Assembly (NCBI GenBank): GCA_028571685.1
Contig: CM053142.1
Coordinates: 131,246,796-131,310,795, forward strand
Source of the DNA: Heterohyrax brucei
Lineage: Eukaryota; Chordata; Mammalia; Hyracoidea; Procaviidae
DNA length: 64,000 nt
Direction: 5' to 3'
Shown: positions 34,394 to 43,221 of the stretch, one piece after another
Numbering within the stretch: the stretch's first letter is position 1
How the letters are laid out: every line of letters begins with the position of its first letter
Notes under the pieces: model-generated
Database searches by the model: none
What the model was told of the DNA's origin: nothing
Seen by the model: only the letters and a program-made list of their open reading frames with translations
Program-made: the position numbers and the translations under genes

Positions 34394-35139
34394 CTATCTT
34401 TCCTCCAGGTGACAGGTAACCAAGTGAGAACCCTTGAAAGCATATTATGGCACAGTCTTGGTGGGAAGTTGAGAAGGGGAAATCTGAATAAAGCTCAACT
34501 TCTTCCTCCCCAACTCAGCACATTCCACCAGCGTACATCTACCGTCTCCTACTGCCAGTATTCTATCACTCAGATACTGGCCATCTTAGGAGCTACCAGC
34601 AAACTATTTTATGTATTTCTGCCATCTGTTTCCAGGACCACCTTACCTGTAGGAAACTCCAACAACCTTTCCATGTCAAGGGGTGGAGATGTGCTCCATC
34701 TCAACCTCTTTTAGTTCAGTGGCTAAGCAACTTTGAGACAAGACATAGTCACAGGTCTCAGATCCAGCTAGGGGATGCAGGTTATACAACTTTGTTCTTC
34801 CAAAAGGTGGCCTCTTTTGCTGCTGGTCCTCTCTTAAAATTCTCAACGGTAAAAGTCATCAAGCCAGTTCAGCCTGTATTGCCCCTGTGGGAACTAGAGC
34901 CTCAAGCCAGGTGAAACCTATTTGAACTTACCTTGGCAAGTCAGAAAACATTGTTCTCAGCAGGGCAATGTCACCACTGAAATCCCTAATACTTGCTAAT
35001 GTCCAAAGGCAGGAGACAAATCTCATTTGTGCCCCGTATCATCCTGTTACACTATTCCTGTTAAAAATTCATCAGTGTCTTTTTTTTAAAAAAAAGGACC
35101 TATTTTTTTTAAACAAGTAGGTTTTATCTGAGTGTCATC

Positions 35140-35545
35140 GAATGAACTGTGTCCACCAAATATATATGTTTAAAAATTTGGCTAAGCCATGACTCCCAGT
35201 ATTGGGTGATTGTCAACGATTTTGTCATCTGATGGTACTTCTAATCTTGTGGATCTCATCAGCATAAGTGCTGCTTATCCATCTCATTAATGTTATAGTG
35301 ATAGGATTTACAATACATAGGGAAGTAACATCTCTTTGAGATATAACAGAGAGACAGTGGGACCCCATACCACCAAGAAAGCAGCATGGGAAGCACACCT
35401 GATGTTCCTGTGCTGAGATGCTCCTACACCAAGGAAAAACAAGGACTTCTCTCCAGAGCTGACACAGAAAGACTTCTGCTGGAGCTGATGCCTTGAATTT
35501 GGACTTCTAGCCTACTGAATTCAGCACAAGATGACTAAGACATTG
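35140..35545 (+). mobile_element. MaLR-like LTR
   Basis: Begins TGTCATCGAATGAACTGTGT, then 'gctaagccatgactcccagt', 'gcataagtgctgcttatcca', 'tttggacttctagcctactg', ending 'gatgactaagaca'. No clean duplication is visible. Confidence 0.7.
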
Positions 35546-35559
35546 GGTAATACACACAG

Positions 35560-35990
35560 ACGCTTCAGTACTAGAAAATTTATCATCTTAATCTCACTGC
35601 ATAAACAGATTAAAGGGGAAAACTTCATGGTCATCTCTAGATGCATAAAAAACACTAAATAACACTAAAAAACAGGAAGAGAAGGAAACTTTTATAATGT
35701 GATAAACAGAACCCACCTAAAATTTATAGCAAACCTCATACTTTAAAAGCAGTTTTTAGTAAAATCAGAAATATGGATGCCCACTATCATCACTATTATA
35801 AAGTAGTAACTGGTCTAATGGCTCTCTGGCAAGAAAATGACATGAGACAAAGTGACAAACTGGTGATTTCTGCAAATGGTATTATCTACATAGAAAATAC
35901 AAGAGAATCTACTGAAAAACTAATAATATTTATAAAAGGACATGAAGCAGTATTGTTGACTATAAGGTCAAAATACAAACAGCAGTAATT
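35560..35990 (+). mobile_element. L1 ORF2 fragment
   Basis: 'ggatgcccactatcatcact', 'ctggtgatttctgcaaatgg', 'atagaaaatacaagagaatc' correspond to the L1 reverse-transcriptase region near its active site in sense. A 71-codon open frame remains; no complete motif. Confidence 0.6.
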
Positions 35991-36655
35991 ACTCATATGT
36001 GTCTGAGTTACCTAGAATTGCTCTAACAGAAATACCATGGGGTATTCTGTTACACATGGAGTTGCAGTGACCCAGTGACTTTAACAAACAAATTTATTTC
36101 CTCATAGTTTAGGAGACTAAAAGCGAAATTCAAGGTACTGCTGGCTCTAGATAAAGGCTCACTCTGTCAGCTTTGGAGGAAGGTTGTTGTCTTTTTTACC
36201 TTCTGTTTCTAGGTGACCTTCATGTGGCAGGGCACCTGTCTTACTTTCCTTTCTACTTGCAAGCTTGCATTTAATCTCTTTTATATTTCAAAACAGACTG
36301 ATTCAAGATACACCCTACACAAATCCTGTCTCATTCGTGTAACAAAGACAACCCATCCCCAAATGAGATTATAACAACAGGCATCCAATGAAAAACCAAA
36401 CCTGCTGCCATCAAGTCAATTGTGACTCACAGCAAACCTACAGGACAGAAAAGAACTGCCCCATAGGGTTCCCAAAGAGCAGGTGGTGGATTTGAACTAC
36501 CAACCCTTTGGTTAACAGCCACAGCTCTTAACCACTGTGCCACCTGGGCTCCAACTACAGGCATAAAGGTTAGGATTTCCAGCACATATTTTTGGCGACA
36601 CAGTTCAATTCCTAACAGCAATAACCAAACAGAAAAATAGAAAAAAAGACATAGC
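35990..36655 (-). mobile_element. MaLR-like LTR, antisense, with nested AfroSINE
   Basis: 'gagttacctagaattgctct', 'ttatttcctcatagtttagg', 'gctttggaggaaggttgttg', then after the SINE 'gcacatatttttggcgacac' and 'cagttcaattcctaacagc'. This is the reverse complement of the LTR family at 33990 and 35140. Confidence 0.6.
36390..36555 (-). repeat. AfroSINE inside LTR, antisense
   Basis: 'accaaacctgctgccatcaa', 'ctgccccatagggttcccaa', 'accaaccctttggttaacag', 'accactgtgccacctgggct'. Confidence 0.88.
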
Positions 36656-37764
36656 AATACTGTTAAAACTTGGACTCCCTCAGCAACTCCACAGATAAGT
36701 GGAGTCACGCTATTCTGCCATAAGCCTCCTGCCTAGAGGCATGCAGCTCTCTCCCTTTGCGGGTCAACAAGCCCACTGCAGCCATCTCTCTGAAGGACCA
36801 GGAAGCCTACTGCAGCTATCTCGTGCCAGTCTTCTGGCTCTTGTCCTGTCTTGCACCATTTCATGCTGTCTCACATAATCTCCAGTGTTGGGGCTGTCTG
36901 TCTCCTGGGTCCAAAGGACATGTTCCACTGGTTCTTCTTTTTTATGGTACTGAGGTCTTCCCCCTCAACTTCTGTGGTACTGGCTTTTTTAAGCCTAGTA
37001 GGATGACAGCATTGCCTGATGCCCCTGGTAGACCACAGCCACCTAGTTTGCACAGTAATTGACCAATGTCCTGTCAGTTACATACCTCGTCTGCACAGTA
37101 GACTAACCAATCTCTTTGCAAGATGGTGACCTAGCAAATCATCTTATCAAAATTACAAGTTCAGAGCAGAAAAGCCACACATAGAGAAACTTGTTACTCT
37201 GTACCTGTCTAGGTTCCATGATGACAGGGAGTGATTATGCTGTCCTCCACTTGGGGCTAGGATAGCTCTTGGTATACACTGTAAGCATCCAGCAATTTCT
37301 TGAGTTTGAATCCTTACTTCAATTCCCTTCCTCTCCCCACCAAACTCTACATTCTATCACTTTCTTCATTTCTGTCCCTTTTTCAAGCTCCATTAAAAAG
37401 ACTAATCCTATTAGTTCTGCTTTGTTTCTAATACCCAGAGCAAACGAGAAGGGCTATAAACAATGAGAGTTATCACAAAAGGGGTTGGCCCAACTATTTA
37501 GAACTTGAATTGGTTCTTGATTTTACTGTTAAGATAGAGTTGGAAACAAATCACCTATTTACATGCTTCTGGTATCTGTCTACTACCTACCCTGTCCAAG
37601 GACCAGACTTTTTTGCTTAGCATTTAGGGATTCTCCAAGTTCTTAAGCTTTTTTTTTCTTTTTTCCTGATTTTTGTGTAAGCTAAACTAATTTATTTACT
37701 GCTTTTCAAAAAGCCCTCTTATTTTTACTTCCAGACTTGTTAAATCATTTTCTTGCACATAAAA

Positions 37765-37896
37765 CTGTTGTAGCGTGCTACCAAAGCAATTTTGATTCAT
37801 AACAACACCACATGACCTAGAACTACCCCACAGGATTTTCTTGGCTGTAATATTTAGGAGAGCAGATCACCACGTCTTTCTCCTGCCCAGTGGCTG
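37765..37896 (-). repeat. AfroSINE, antisense, split by a solo LTR
   Basis: 'gaactaccccacaggatttt', 'cttggctgtaatatttagga', 'gatcaccacgtctttctcct', stopping at 'gcccagtggctg'. The element resumes after the LTR at 38314 with 'gctgggtagattcaaaccg'. Confidence 0.78.
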
Positions 37897-38313
37897 TGTT
37901 AAGGGTTCGGATTTCAAGATGCGACCCAGAATTTCTTTAAAGGTTAAATTTTATTAAAAAATGTGCCCAGTAGGAAAAATACTGGTGCACCAGGGTCGCA
38001 CTCCAAACTGTACAGAGTGAGGAGGCGACCACGAGTTTCCTCAGCGCCCAGTATTTAAGTCGTGAGATTGCAAAGCAGGGAGGGTGAACTGACCTTTACA
38101 TTGATCGGTTAACTCCTATTAGTTGTAAAATGTGGTCAAGGTCTAGGGGTCACTTGCAGGCTGTCACTTGCAAGGTTGCCCCCAGGCTTGTCTTGTGACA
38201 GTGTTTTGTAAGACAAAGGTGAGATTATTCTATGGTATTTTCTGCTACTAAGTTGTTTCCTGGGGCTTTCTTTAATACCTCAAATTTTTACCGCGCCCTT
38301 CCTCATTTCAACA
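37897..38313 (-). mobile_element. Solo LTR, class I (ERV1-like), inside an AfroSINE, 4-bp target duplication
   Basis: A 417-bp block begins TGTTAAG and ends TTCAACA, flanked by GCTG on both sides (37893-37896 and 38314-38317). On the minus strand it opens TGTTGAAATGAGG and contains a TTAAATA box and AATAAAATT, about 50 bp before its 3' end. Four-base duplications are typical of gammaretrovirus-like (class I) elements. No internal viral genes adjoin it. Non-coding. Confidence 0.8.
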
Positions 38314-38954
38314 GCTGGGTAGATTCAAACCGTTTCATCTCCCATTTTCAAGCCTTACCATATTTCAAGGCACCAAATGTGTATGGACCCTCTCTGAGGC
38401 TTTTGTGCACTGTCCCAAGAGTCCCTGACCAATCTTATCATTATACTCTTACAGCACATATGTGTTCATTCACTTGGCATTTAACAATGTCTACCTGTAT
38501 CATTTCTTTTTATGCTTACATTTTTTTCTCCTCTGGAATTACCTTCATCCAGTATCAAACACCAGACGTGACAACCAGAAAGCTCATAAATTTAATCCAA
38601 TAGAGATGGTTAAAAAGCCACATCAAATCCCTCAAATTAATACTATTAACAATTAACTGAATGAAAACTCTGTTTAAGGGAAGTTCCTTTCTAGTAGATT
38701 AGGGAGGGACAGAAGAGGATACAATTTTATATAAAAATTGTGTTTTGTTCACAAGAAACGAACTGATCCCCTATTGGCTAGTGAAAAGTTCTTTGCAGTG
38801 AGTGTGCTTTTGAGATTGAGTCAACTCAATTCTTGTGCCCTTGTTCATTTTTGAGATTGCATCACAAACAATCACTATGGATATTTGCCAAAGGAAAAAG
38901 CAGATTTTTCAGTATACCAGAGGTTTGAGTGCCTAATATAAAATAACTAACCAA

Positions 38955-39130
38955 CCAAGGGGTCTTGGTGGCGTAGCACTTAAGCACTTGGATGCTAACC
39001 AAGAGGCTGATGTTTTGAATTCACTGAATCAACAGGAGAAGGATAGGGCTGTCCTAAAGATTACAGCCTCTGAACTGCATTCAGGCATGGCATTACTATG
39101 GTTGGTGTCATCCAGCTCGGTAACTCATGG
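38955..39130 (+). repeat. AfroSINE, diverged long form
   Basis: 'ggtcttggtggcgtagcact', 'ggatgctaaccaagaggctg', 'ctgtcctaaagattacagcc', then 'ggtgtcatccagctcggtaa' in place of the usual tail. Confidence 0.65.
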
Positions 39131-39584
39131 CATCACCCCACCCCCATGCTAATTACTCCAATATTGTAACTAAAACACCAGAAAATGTGACAAAAATCAG
39201 TGTCTGCAAAAACACTAGCAGAAACAAAAACAACAGTATGTGCTTACTGCACAATGCAGAAGAACCCACGAGATTTGAAAGGTAGTTGTAATTGGGTGTT
39301 AATGACAACTCTAATGAATTTGCATTAGAAGGTTCAAACTGTAAATTAGCATAGAGTTTTAGTAGGTATACTGATACATGTAAACTGGGCTTAGAAAATA
39401 TTCTCTTTCCAACTACCAGGATATCTTTTGATAAAAAAATAAATTTCTGCTGAAACACTGCCCACAATTTTATAGTCGTTCTGGTGTCTTCCCCTCTGAT
39501 AGTGTCTCCCTGTTCAGTTCACACCCTCTACCTCCTCCTAGTGATGTCACTGCTCGTGAGAGGTTTCACTCTGTTCTATACCCT

Positions 39585-39905
39585 GGTTGGAAACCCTGGT
39601 AGTGTAGTGGCTAAGTGCTACAACTGCTAACCAAAAGACTGGTAGTTCAAATCCACCAGGTACTCTCTGGAAACTCTATTGGGCAGTATTGAGAGTATAC
39701 CTACTCTGTCCTGTAGGGTTGCCATGAGTCAGAATGCACTAGAGGCCTGGTGCTTAACAGCTAAGGCTGCTAAAGAAAAGGCTGGCAGTTTGAATTCAGC
39801 AGCTGATTCTTGGAAACCTTATGGCACAGTCAGTTCTATTCTCGCCTATGAGGTCGCTATGAGTTGGAATCCACTCTGATGCCAAGGAGGCAAGCGGTAA
39901 CCAAC
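39585..39905 (+). repeat. Two AfroSINEs in tandem
   Basis: Copy one, 39585-39745: 'ggaaaccctggtagtgtagt', 'ctaaccaaaagactggtagt', 'ctgtcctgtagggttgccat'. Copy two, 39745-39905: 'ctaaggctgctaaagaaaag', 'ctgattcttggaaaccttat', 'gaggtcgctatgagttggaa'. Both are in sense with no spacer. Confidence 0.82.
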
Positions 39906-40660
39906 AACTGCCAATAGTCTAAAAATAACACAAAGAGTAACAGACTTCCTGATCCCTTGCCACTCTGCAATGGTATCCACTATTGTCTTACTTCCCAACC
40001 ACACTGTTTCTGTGCACTTGCGAATAAGGGTATACTATGTGCTATTTTTAAATCTTAGAAAACAAAACAGCTTGAAATAATTCCGATTTGTATATTACTC
40101 CAAGGTTATCAGTGTGGGCTTAATATACAGCTGTGAATTTTGGTTTCTCTTTCGGTAGCAGCGGGACTGGGGTTTGCATCTGCCTGCAGCTTCCACCGCA
40201 GTCAGAAGAATAAAAACGAGAAATACAAAAATAGCACAACGATTAGAAGTCCCAAGCGTTGCCCAGCAAACCAGGTGGGTGGGGCCAGCCAAAGACGTCG
40301 GGGCGAAACCGCGGCAGCAGCCCGGCCAGCCGGTGGCCCGCGCTAACCACCTCCTCACCCCACCTGCAGAGGCCGCTTCTCCCCAGCGCGCTCTAAGACC
40401 CCTCCCCCAGTTGGCGGAGGCAGCGGGACCTCTCTGTGCGGTAGCGGAATCCTAGAGACCTCCAGTCGCGGACGCGGAGACCCCCTTCCCAATTGGCGGA
40501 GGCGGAGCGGGGCTAGGGCGCGCGCGCGCGCGCGTAAACGCCCGGATGGGCCGCAGCTTCCGGCCTGCTCCCCTCCGGCGGTAGGAGGCGCGCATGGGGG
40601 GGACCTCAGCAAGCTCGCTTCCTCTCGGGGCCTGTACGGCCCTGTGTGACTGGGGGGAGA

Positions 40661-40705
40661 ATGGCGCAAGAAACCGAACTTGAGGGGCAGTCCTGGCCCC
40701 TCTGA
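40661..40705 (+). promoter_or_regulatory. MDM2: MDM2 upstream ORF 1 (14 codons)
   Basis: ATG to TGA encodes MAQETELEGQSWPL. The length, start, stop and several residues (M-QE-E-EG---PL) match the first upstream ORF of human exon 1, which is known to lower translation of P1 transcripts. Residue changes with length kept suggest that presence and length matter more than most of the peptide. Confidence 0.82.
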
Positions 40706-40791
40706 GCGAGGCCTCGCTGCTTCCGCCGCCGGAAGCCTCCTCCAGACCTACAGCGTGCGAGCGCCCCAGCGGCGTGGGCCCTGCGAGTGGA

Positions 40792-40836
40792 ATGGTCGCC
40801 GAGGCCCAAAACGTCGGGCCTCCGCGCGCTCCGTGA
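40792..40836 (+). promoter_or_regulatory. MDM2: MDM2 upstream ORF 2 (14 codons)
   Basis: ATG to TGA encodes MVAEAQNVGPPRAP, again the same length as the second human upstream ORF. It lies 86 bp after the stop of the first upstream ORF. Confidence 0.8.
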
Positions 40837-40891
40837 AGGGAACTGGGGAGCTTCGAGGGATCCCCCCGCTCGTTTGCGCAAAATACCCCGC

Positions 40892-40905
40892 ATGGTGGGA
40901 AGCAG
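40892..40905 (+). CDS. MDM2: Alternative in-frame MDM2 start in exon 1
   Basis: ATG GTG GGA AGC AG ends exon 1. Joined to the acceptor at 41637 (GCAA ATG) it reads MVGSRQ and runs in frame into the canonical Met. Human MDM2 has a matching extended isoform beginning MVRSRQ. It would be used only in transcripts that skip exon 2. Two upstream ORFs precede it, so use is probably low. Confidence 0.65.
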
Positions 40906-41284
40906 GTATTGGCCCCGAAGCGCACGGTCCGTCCTATGTCTGGTCTGTGACTTAGTGCCCTAGCTCGGGCTCGTCTCGCCTCTGGCTCCGCGGCTCAGCC
41001 TTTGTGTTGCTCCTGGTAGGGGTCGCGGGTCACGTGGGTTGAGGTTTTCTTGGAAGGCAGCGCGGTTGTTGCCGCCCGAGAGGAGGCGGGGTTTCGGACA
41101 CCCGTTCCCGGTAGGGCAAGAGTCGGGTGGGGGTCTCCGGCCGGGGTAAAAGACACGTGGGCAGGGGGAGGTGATCGCCGTCGCCTCCTGGCTGGGGGTC
41201 TGAGTGATGACAGGTGCCTGTTCGGTAGCTTGTCTGAACAGAATTCCGTTCCTGGGCGAGATTGGGCTAGTTCAGTGGACAGGT

Positions 41285-41291
41285 TGACTCA
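41285..41291 (+). promoter_or_regulatory. MDM2: AP-1 site in MDM2 P2
   Basis: TGACTCA, a perfect AP-1 motif, 17 bp before the first p53 element; the same motif sits at the equivalent place in human. Confidence 0.75.
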
Positions 41292-41308
41292 GCTTTTCGT
41301 TTTGGGCT

Positions 41309-41328
41309 GGTCAAGTTCGGACAAGTTC
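41309..41328 (+). promoter_or_regulatory. MDM2: p53 response element 1
   Basis: Two abutting decamers, GGTCAAGTTC and GGACAAGTTC. The first deviates from RRRCWWGYYY only at position 3 (T). The second matches fully. The equivalent human second decamer, as I recall it, has CACG in its core rather than CAAG. Confidence 0.9.
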
Positions 41329-41346
41329 TGACTCTGCAGTAAGAGG

Positions 41347-41366
41347 AGCTAAGCCCGGACTTGTCT
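41347..41366 (+). promoter_or_regulatory. MDM2: p53 response element 2
   Basis: AGCTAAGCCC then GGACTTGTCT. The first decamer is weak (C at position 3, T in place of the core C). The second matches RRRCWWGYYY fully; the human one, as I recall it, starts with T. The spacer from element 1 is 18 bp. Confidence 0.88.
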
Positions 41367-41377
41367 CCAGCTGACGC

Positions 41378-41387
41378 TATTTAAAAA
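41378..41387 (+). promoter_or_regulatory. MDM2: TATA-like box of P2
   Basis: TATTTAAAAA, 11 bp after the second p53 element; human has a similar CTATTTAAA. Initiation is expected about 25-30 bp downstream, at the head of exon 2. Confidence 0.75.
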
Positions 41388-41407
41388 CCATGCCTTTTCC
41401 CAGCTGG

Positions 41408-41456
41408 GCTCATTGGTGTTCGCTGACACACAGCGTCTTGTACTATCCTGATCCAG
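41408..41456 (+). other. MDM2: MDM2 exon 2 (P2 transcript leader, 5' edge approximate)
   Basis: The exon ends 'ctatcctgatccag' before the donor GTAAGG at 41457, like human 'tgctgatccag'. It has no ATG in the inferred range, so P2 transcripts escape the upstream ORFs of exon 1. Confidence 0.75.
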
Positions 41457-41636
41457 GTAAGGGTGGACTAGCTAACTGGCTTTAGTTTTAATGAAAGCGT
41501 CGTTTCCCTCTTTTATGTTTGATCTTGTCGTTTTTACAGATGTTTCGTTACTTGATCTTGTCGTTTTTACAGATGTTTCATTATTTCAAGTTTTCCTAAC
41601 TTGTATCTTTTTTTTTTTCTTTTTTACCACACTCAG
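41457..41636 (+). other. MDM2: MDM2 intron 2, short, with tandem duplication
   Basis: The 180-bp intron runs from GTAAGG to 'ccacactcag'. It contains a 33-bp tandem duplication at 41521-41586, described separately, then the pyrimidine tract of the true acceptor. Confidence 0.85.
41521..41586 (+). repeat. MDM2: 33-bp tandem duplication with repeated acceptor-like motif
   Basis: Units 41521-41553 and 41554-41586 differ at two positions. Both contain TCGTTTTTACAGATGTTTC, so 'tttttacag' followed by ATG occurs twice, 98 and 65 nt before the exon boundary at 41637. Human intron 2, as I remember it, has one such motif. Confidence 0.92.
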
Positions 41637-41727
41637 GCAAATGTGCAATACCAACATGTCTGTGTCATCTACCGATGGTGCTGCTGCTAGCACCTCGCAG
41701 ATTCCTGCTTCAGAACAAGAGACCCTG
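41637..41727 (+). CDS. MDM2: MDM2 first coding exon (residues 1-29)
   Basis: MDM2 is a RING E3 ubiquitin ligase that binds the p53 transactivation helix and sends p53 for degradation, mostly in the nucleus. After the acceptor 'actcag' comes GCAA and the start ATG at 41641. The product begins MCNTNMSVSSTDGAAASTSQ and continues IPASEQETL, a flexible N-terminal tail. Human has MCNTNMSVPTDGAV and two fewer residues overall, so all later residue numbers here are human +2. The exon ends in phase 0 before the donor GTTGGT. Confidence 0.97.
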
Positions 41728-41999
41728 GTTGGTACTTTTGTCTCAAATACAACGTTTTAGAAAATTTTATTTTGTTATTGACCCCACTGATGACATAGTT
41801 CTTTAAATGAAATTGTGAACACATAGCTTAAATTCTGCTGCCTGTCTCAGGTATAACTGCTTGGAATAAAAGTTTACGTGAAGAATCAGTAAATATTTTG
41901 TTAGCCTTCTACCCTAACGGGGTTTAAAAATGAATTTCTTCACATTCTTAAGCATGGATGCTGAATTATTTTTATGCAGGTGGTTCCCTGTTCCCCCAC

Positions 42000-43010
42000 C
42001 TACCCTGCACTGAACTGTCAAATGGTTTTTAAAAATACAAAAGTAATTCATGGTTGTAAAGTCTGTAGGCATTAGAGATATGTGTAAAGCAAAAACTGAA
42101 AATTCTAGACTTCTCTTTCTTCATGTATCATTTTTAGATCTTTTTTTGGTTTGTGTACCATGTGTAGGCATGTGTGGTTAAATTTATGTTATAGTCCTGC
42201 TTGTTTTACTAAGACAGGATTAAACGAGGTGATCTGCAGGTTGTATTTTTCACTTACTGTATTAAATGGATCTCTACGCATGTCAGTAAGTAAAACCTGG
42301 TGTGTTCTTTCATCTGCATAGTATATGGTTTCATGAGTATCCCCGAAAAACCCATTGTTGCTGAGTGGCTTCTGACTCGTAGTGACCCTGTAAGACAGAA
42401 TAGAGCTGCCCCATAGGGTTTCTGAGGAGCAACTGGTGGATTCAAATTGCTGATGTTTTGGTTAACAGCCAATCTCATAACTACTGTGCCACTGCTGTTT
42501 ATTATCTGTGCCTTTACTGATAGATTTTTAAACTGTCTTTAGTTTTTGAGTATTAGAAATTAGCGCTTTGTACATGTATCTTAACCCAAGTGTTACACGT
42601 ATGTTTCTGTAAGAAAGGTTGACTGCTAGGTCTGAAAGGGCACACACATCCTTTAGGTGCTGGCAAATTGCTTTCCAAAAGGACTAGATTTGGACTCTAA
42701 CAATCTTATGACTGGCTATTGCTATTCTTTCTTTTTTAGGGGAAGGGGGAAGGGAAGAGGAAGGGGAAGAAAAGCTATCATTTAAGTTTCTATTTCCCTG
42801 ATTTCTGGTGGGGCCTCGGCATCTTTTCGTTTAAGTTACTTGTATTGCTTTTGGGATTTGCTTCTATTTTTCTTAACAAATTTGTAGTAGTTTTCTGTGA
42901 ATAAAGTACATTTAACTTTCATCTGTTACAGATGTTTCATTTTAACTTCAGGTTGCATTTACACCATTGAGAAGTTCTAAAGTATTCCTAAAGTCAGAAT
43001 TTGTTAATCA
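42000..43010 (-). mobile_element. Old L1 LINE fragment, antisense, split by AfroSINE
   Basis: 'gtctgaaagggcacacacat', 'gctggcaaattgctttccaa', 'tctatttccctgatttctgg', 'ggcatcttttcgtttaagtt' are the reverse complement of the L1 3' region. A purine-rich run (GGGAAG type) is at about 42738-42773. Confidence 0.5.
42340..42498 (-). repeat. AfroSINE, antisense
   Basis: 'cattgttgctgagtggcttc', 'gtagtgaccctgtaagacag', 'ctgccccatagggtttctga', 'atgttttggttaacagccaa'. Confidence 0.87.
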
Positions 43011-43221
43011 TTTCCTTTTCGAATTTCTTATGATTTATAAGACCTCTCACCTTCCAAGATTATGCAGATATATTCTTGTATTGTATTTTTGGTTTTTATA
43101 TCTAGATCTTCAAGTTGAATTTATCTTTGTATTCTTAAATGTAAAATTAAGAATGGTGTTGTCTTTTATCATACTTTTGTTGTCAGTACATGTCGATACA
43201 TGTGTCTAGTGTGTGTGTGTG

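Larger units (their letters stand above)
12000..40240. other. Intergenic region between SLC35E3 and MDM2
   Basis: I find no gene here: the longest open frames all fall in repeats or lack any recognisable domain. Repeats are listed separately. Stretches in which I can assign nothing are about 14220-14640, 19600-20040, 21500-21940, 22140-22860, 25000-25540, 25740-26520, 27180-28550, 29735-30200, 32190-33030, 34400-35130, 37050-37760, 38340-38950, 39130-39580 and 39910-40240. Most are AT-rich and featureless. Confidence 0.7.
40600..40905 (+). other. MDM2: MDM2 exon 1 (P1 transcript leader)
   Basis: The stretch from 'ggggcctgtacggccctgtg' to 'catggtgggaagcag' aligns by eye with human MDM2 exon 1, including both upstream ORFs and the ending GGAAGCAG before the donor GTATTG at 40906. 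The 5' edge is approximate because a CpG-island promoter starts at several points. In human P1 transcripts exon 1 is commonly joined straight to the exon with the start codon. Confidence 0.82.
40245..41300. promoter_or_regulatory. MDM2: CpG island of the MDM2 promoter
   Basis: Base composition changes sharply to GC-rich with many CpGs from about 40.25 kb, including an alternating CG run at 40519-40534. It covers the P1 promoter, exon 1 and most of intron 1. An imperfect duplication with a period of about 80 bp (40401-40429 and 40481-40511, both with TTGGCGGAGGC) lies upstream of exon 1. The second copy contains ATTGG, an inverted CCAAT box. I see no TATA box for P1, in keeping with a constitutive housekeeping promoter. 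Confidence 0.85.
40906..41400 (+). promoter_or_regulatory. MDM2: MDM2 intron 1 and P2 promoter
   Basis: This is the p53-inducible promoter of MDM2. In order it holds a GC-rich stretch, TGACTCA (AP-1 site, 41285-41291), p53 element 1, an 18-bp spacer, p53 element 2 and a TATA-like box (41378-41387), and leads into exon 2. The order and spacing match the human gene. Binding of p53 here raises MDM2, which then limits p53. Confidence 0.88.

Noticed and set aside
38232-38603. 123-codon plus-strand open frame
   Set aside because: It runs out of the solo LTR and SINE remnant into unassigned sequence; no homology recognised.
40452-40925. 157-codon minus-strand open frame across the MDM2 CpG island
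   Set aside because: High GC removes stop codons by chance. The sequence is Arg/Pro/Ala-rich without a domain, and the plus strand here is MDM2 exon 1.
41140-41215. Equivalent of the human SNP309 Sp1 site in the MDM2 P2 promoter
   Set aside because: The GC-rich stretch is too diverged to align that single base by eye.
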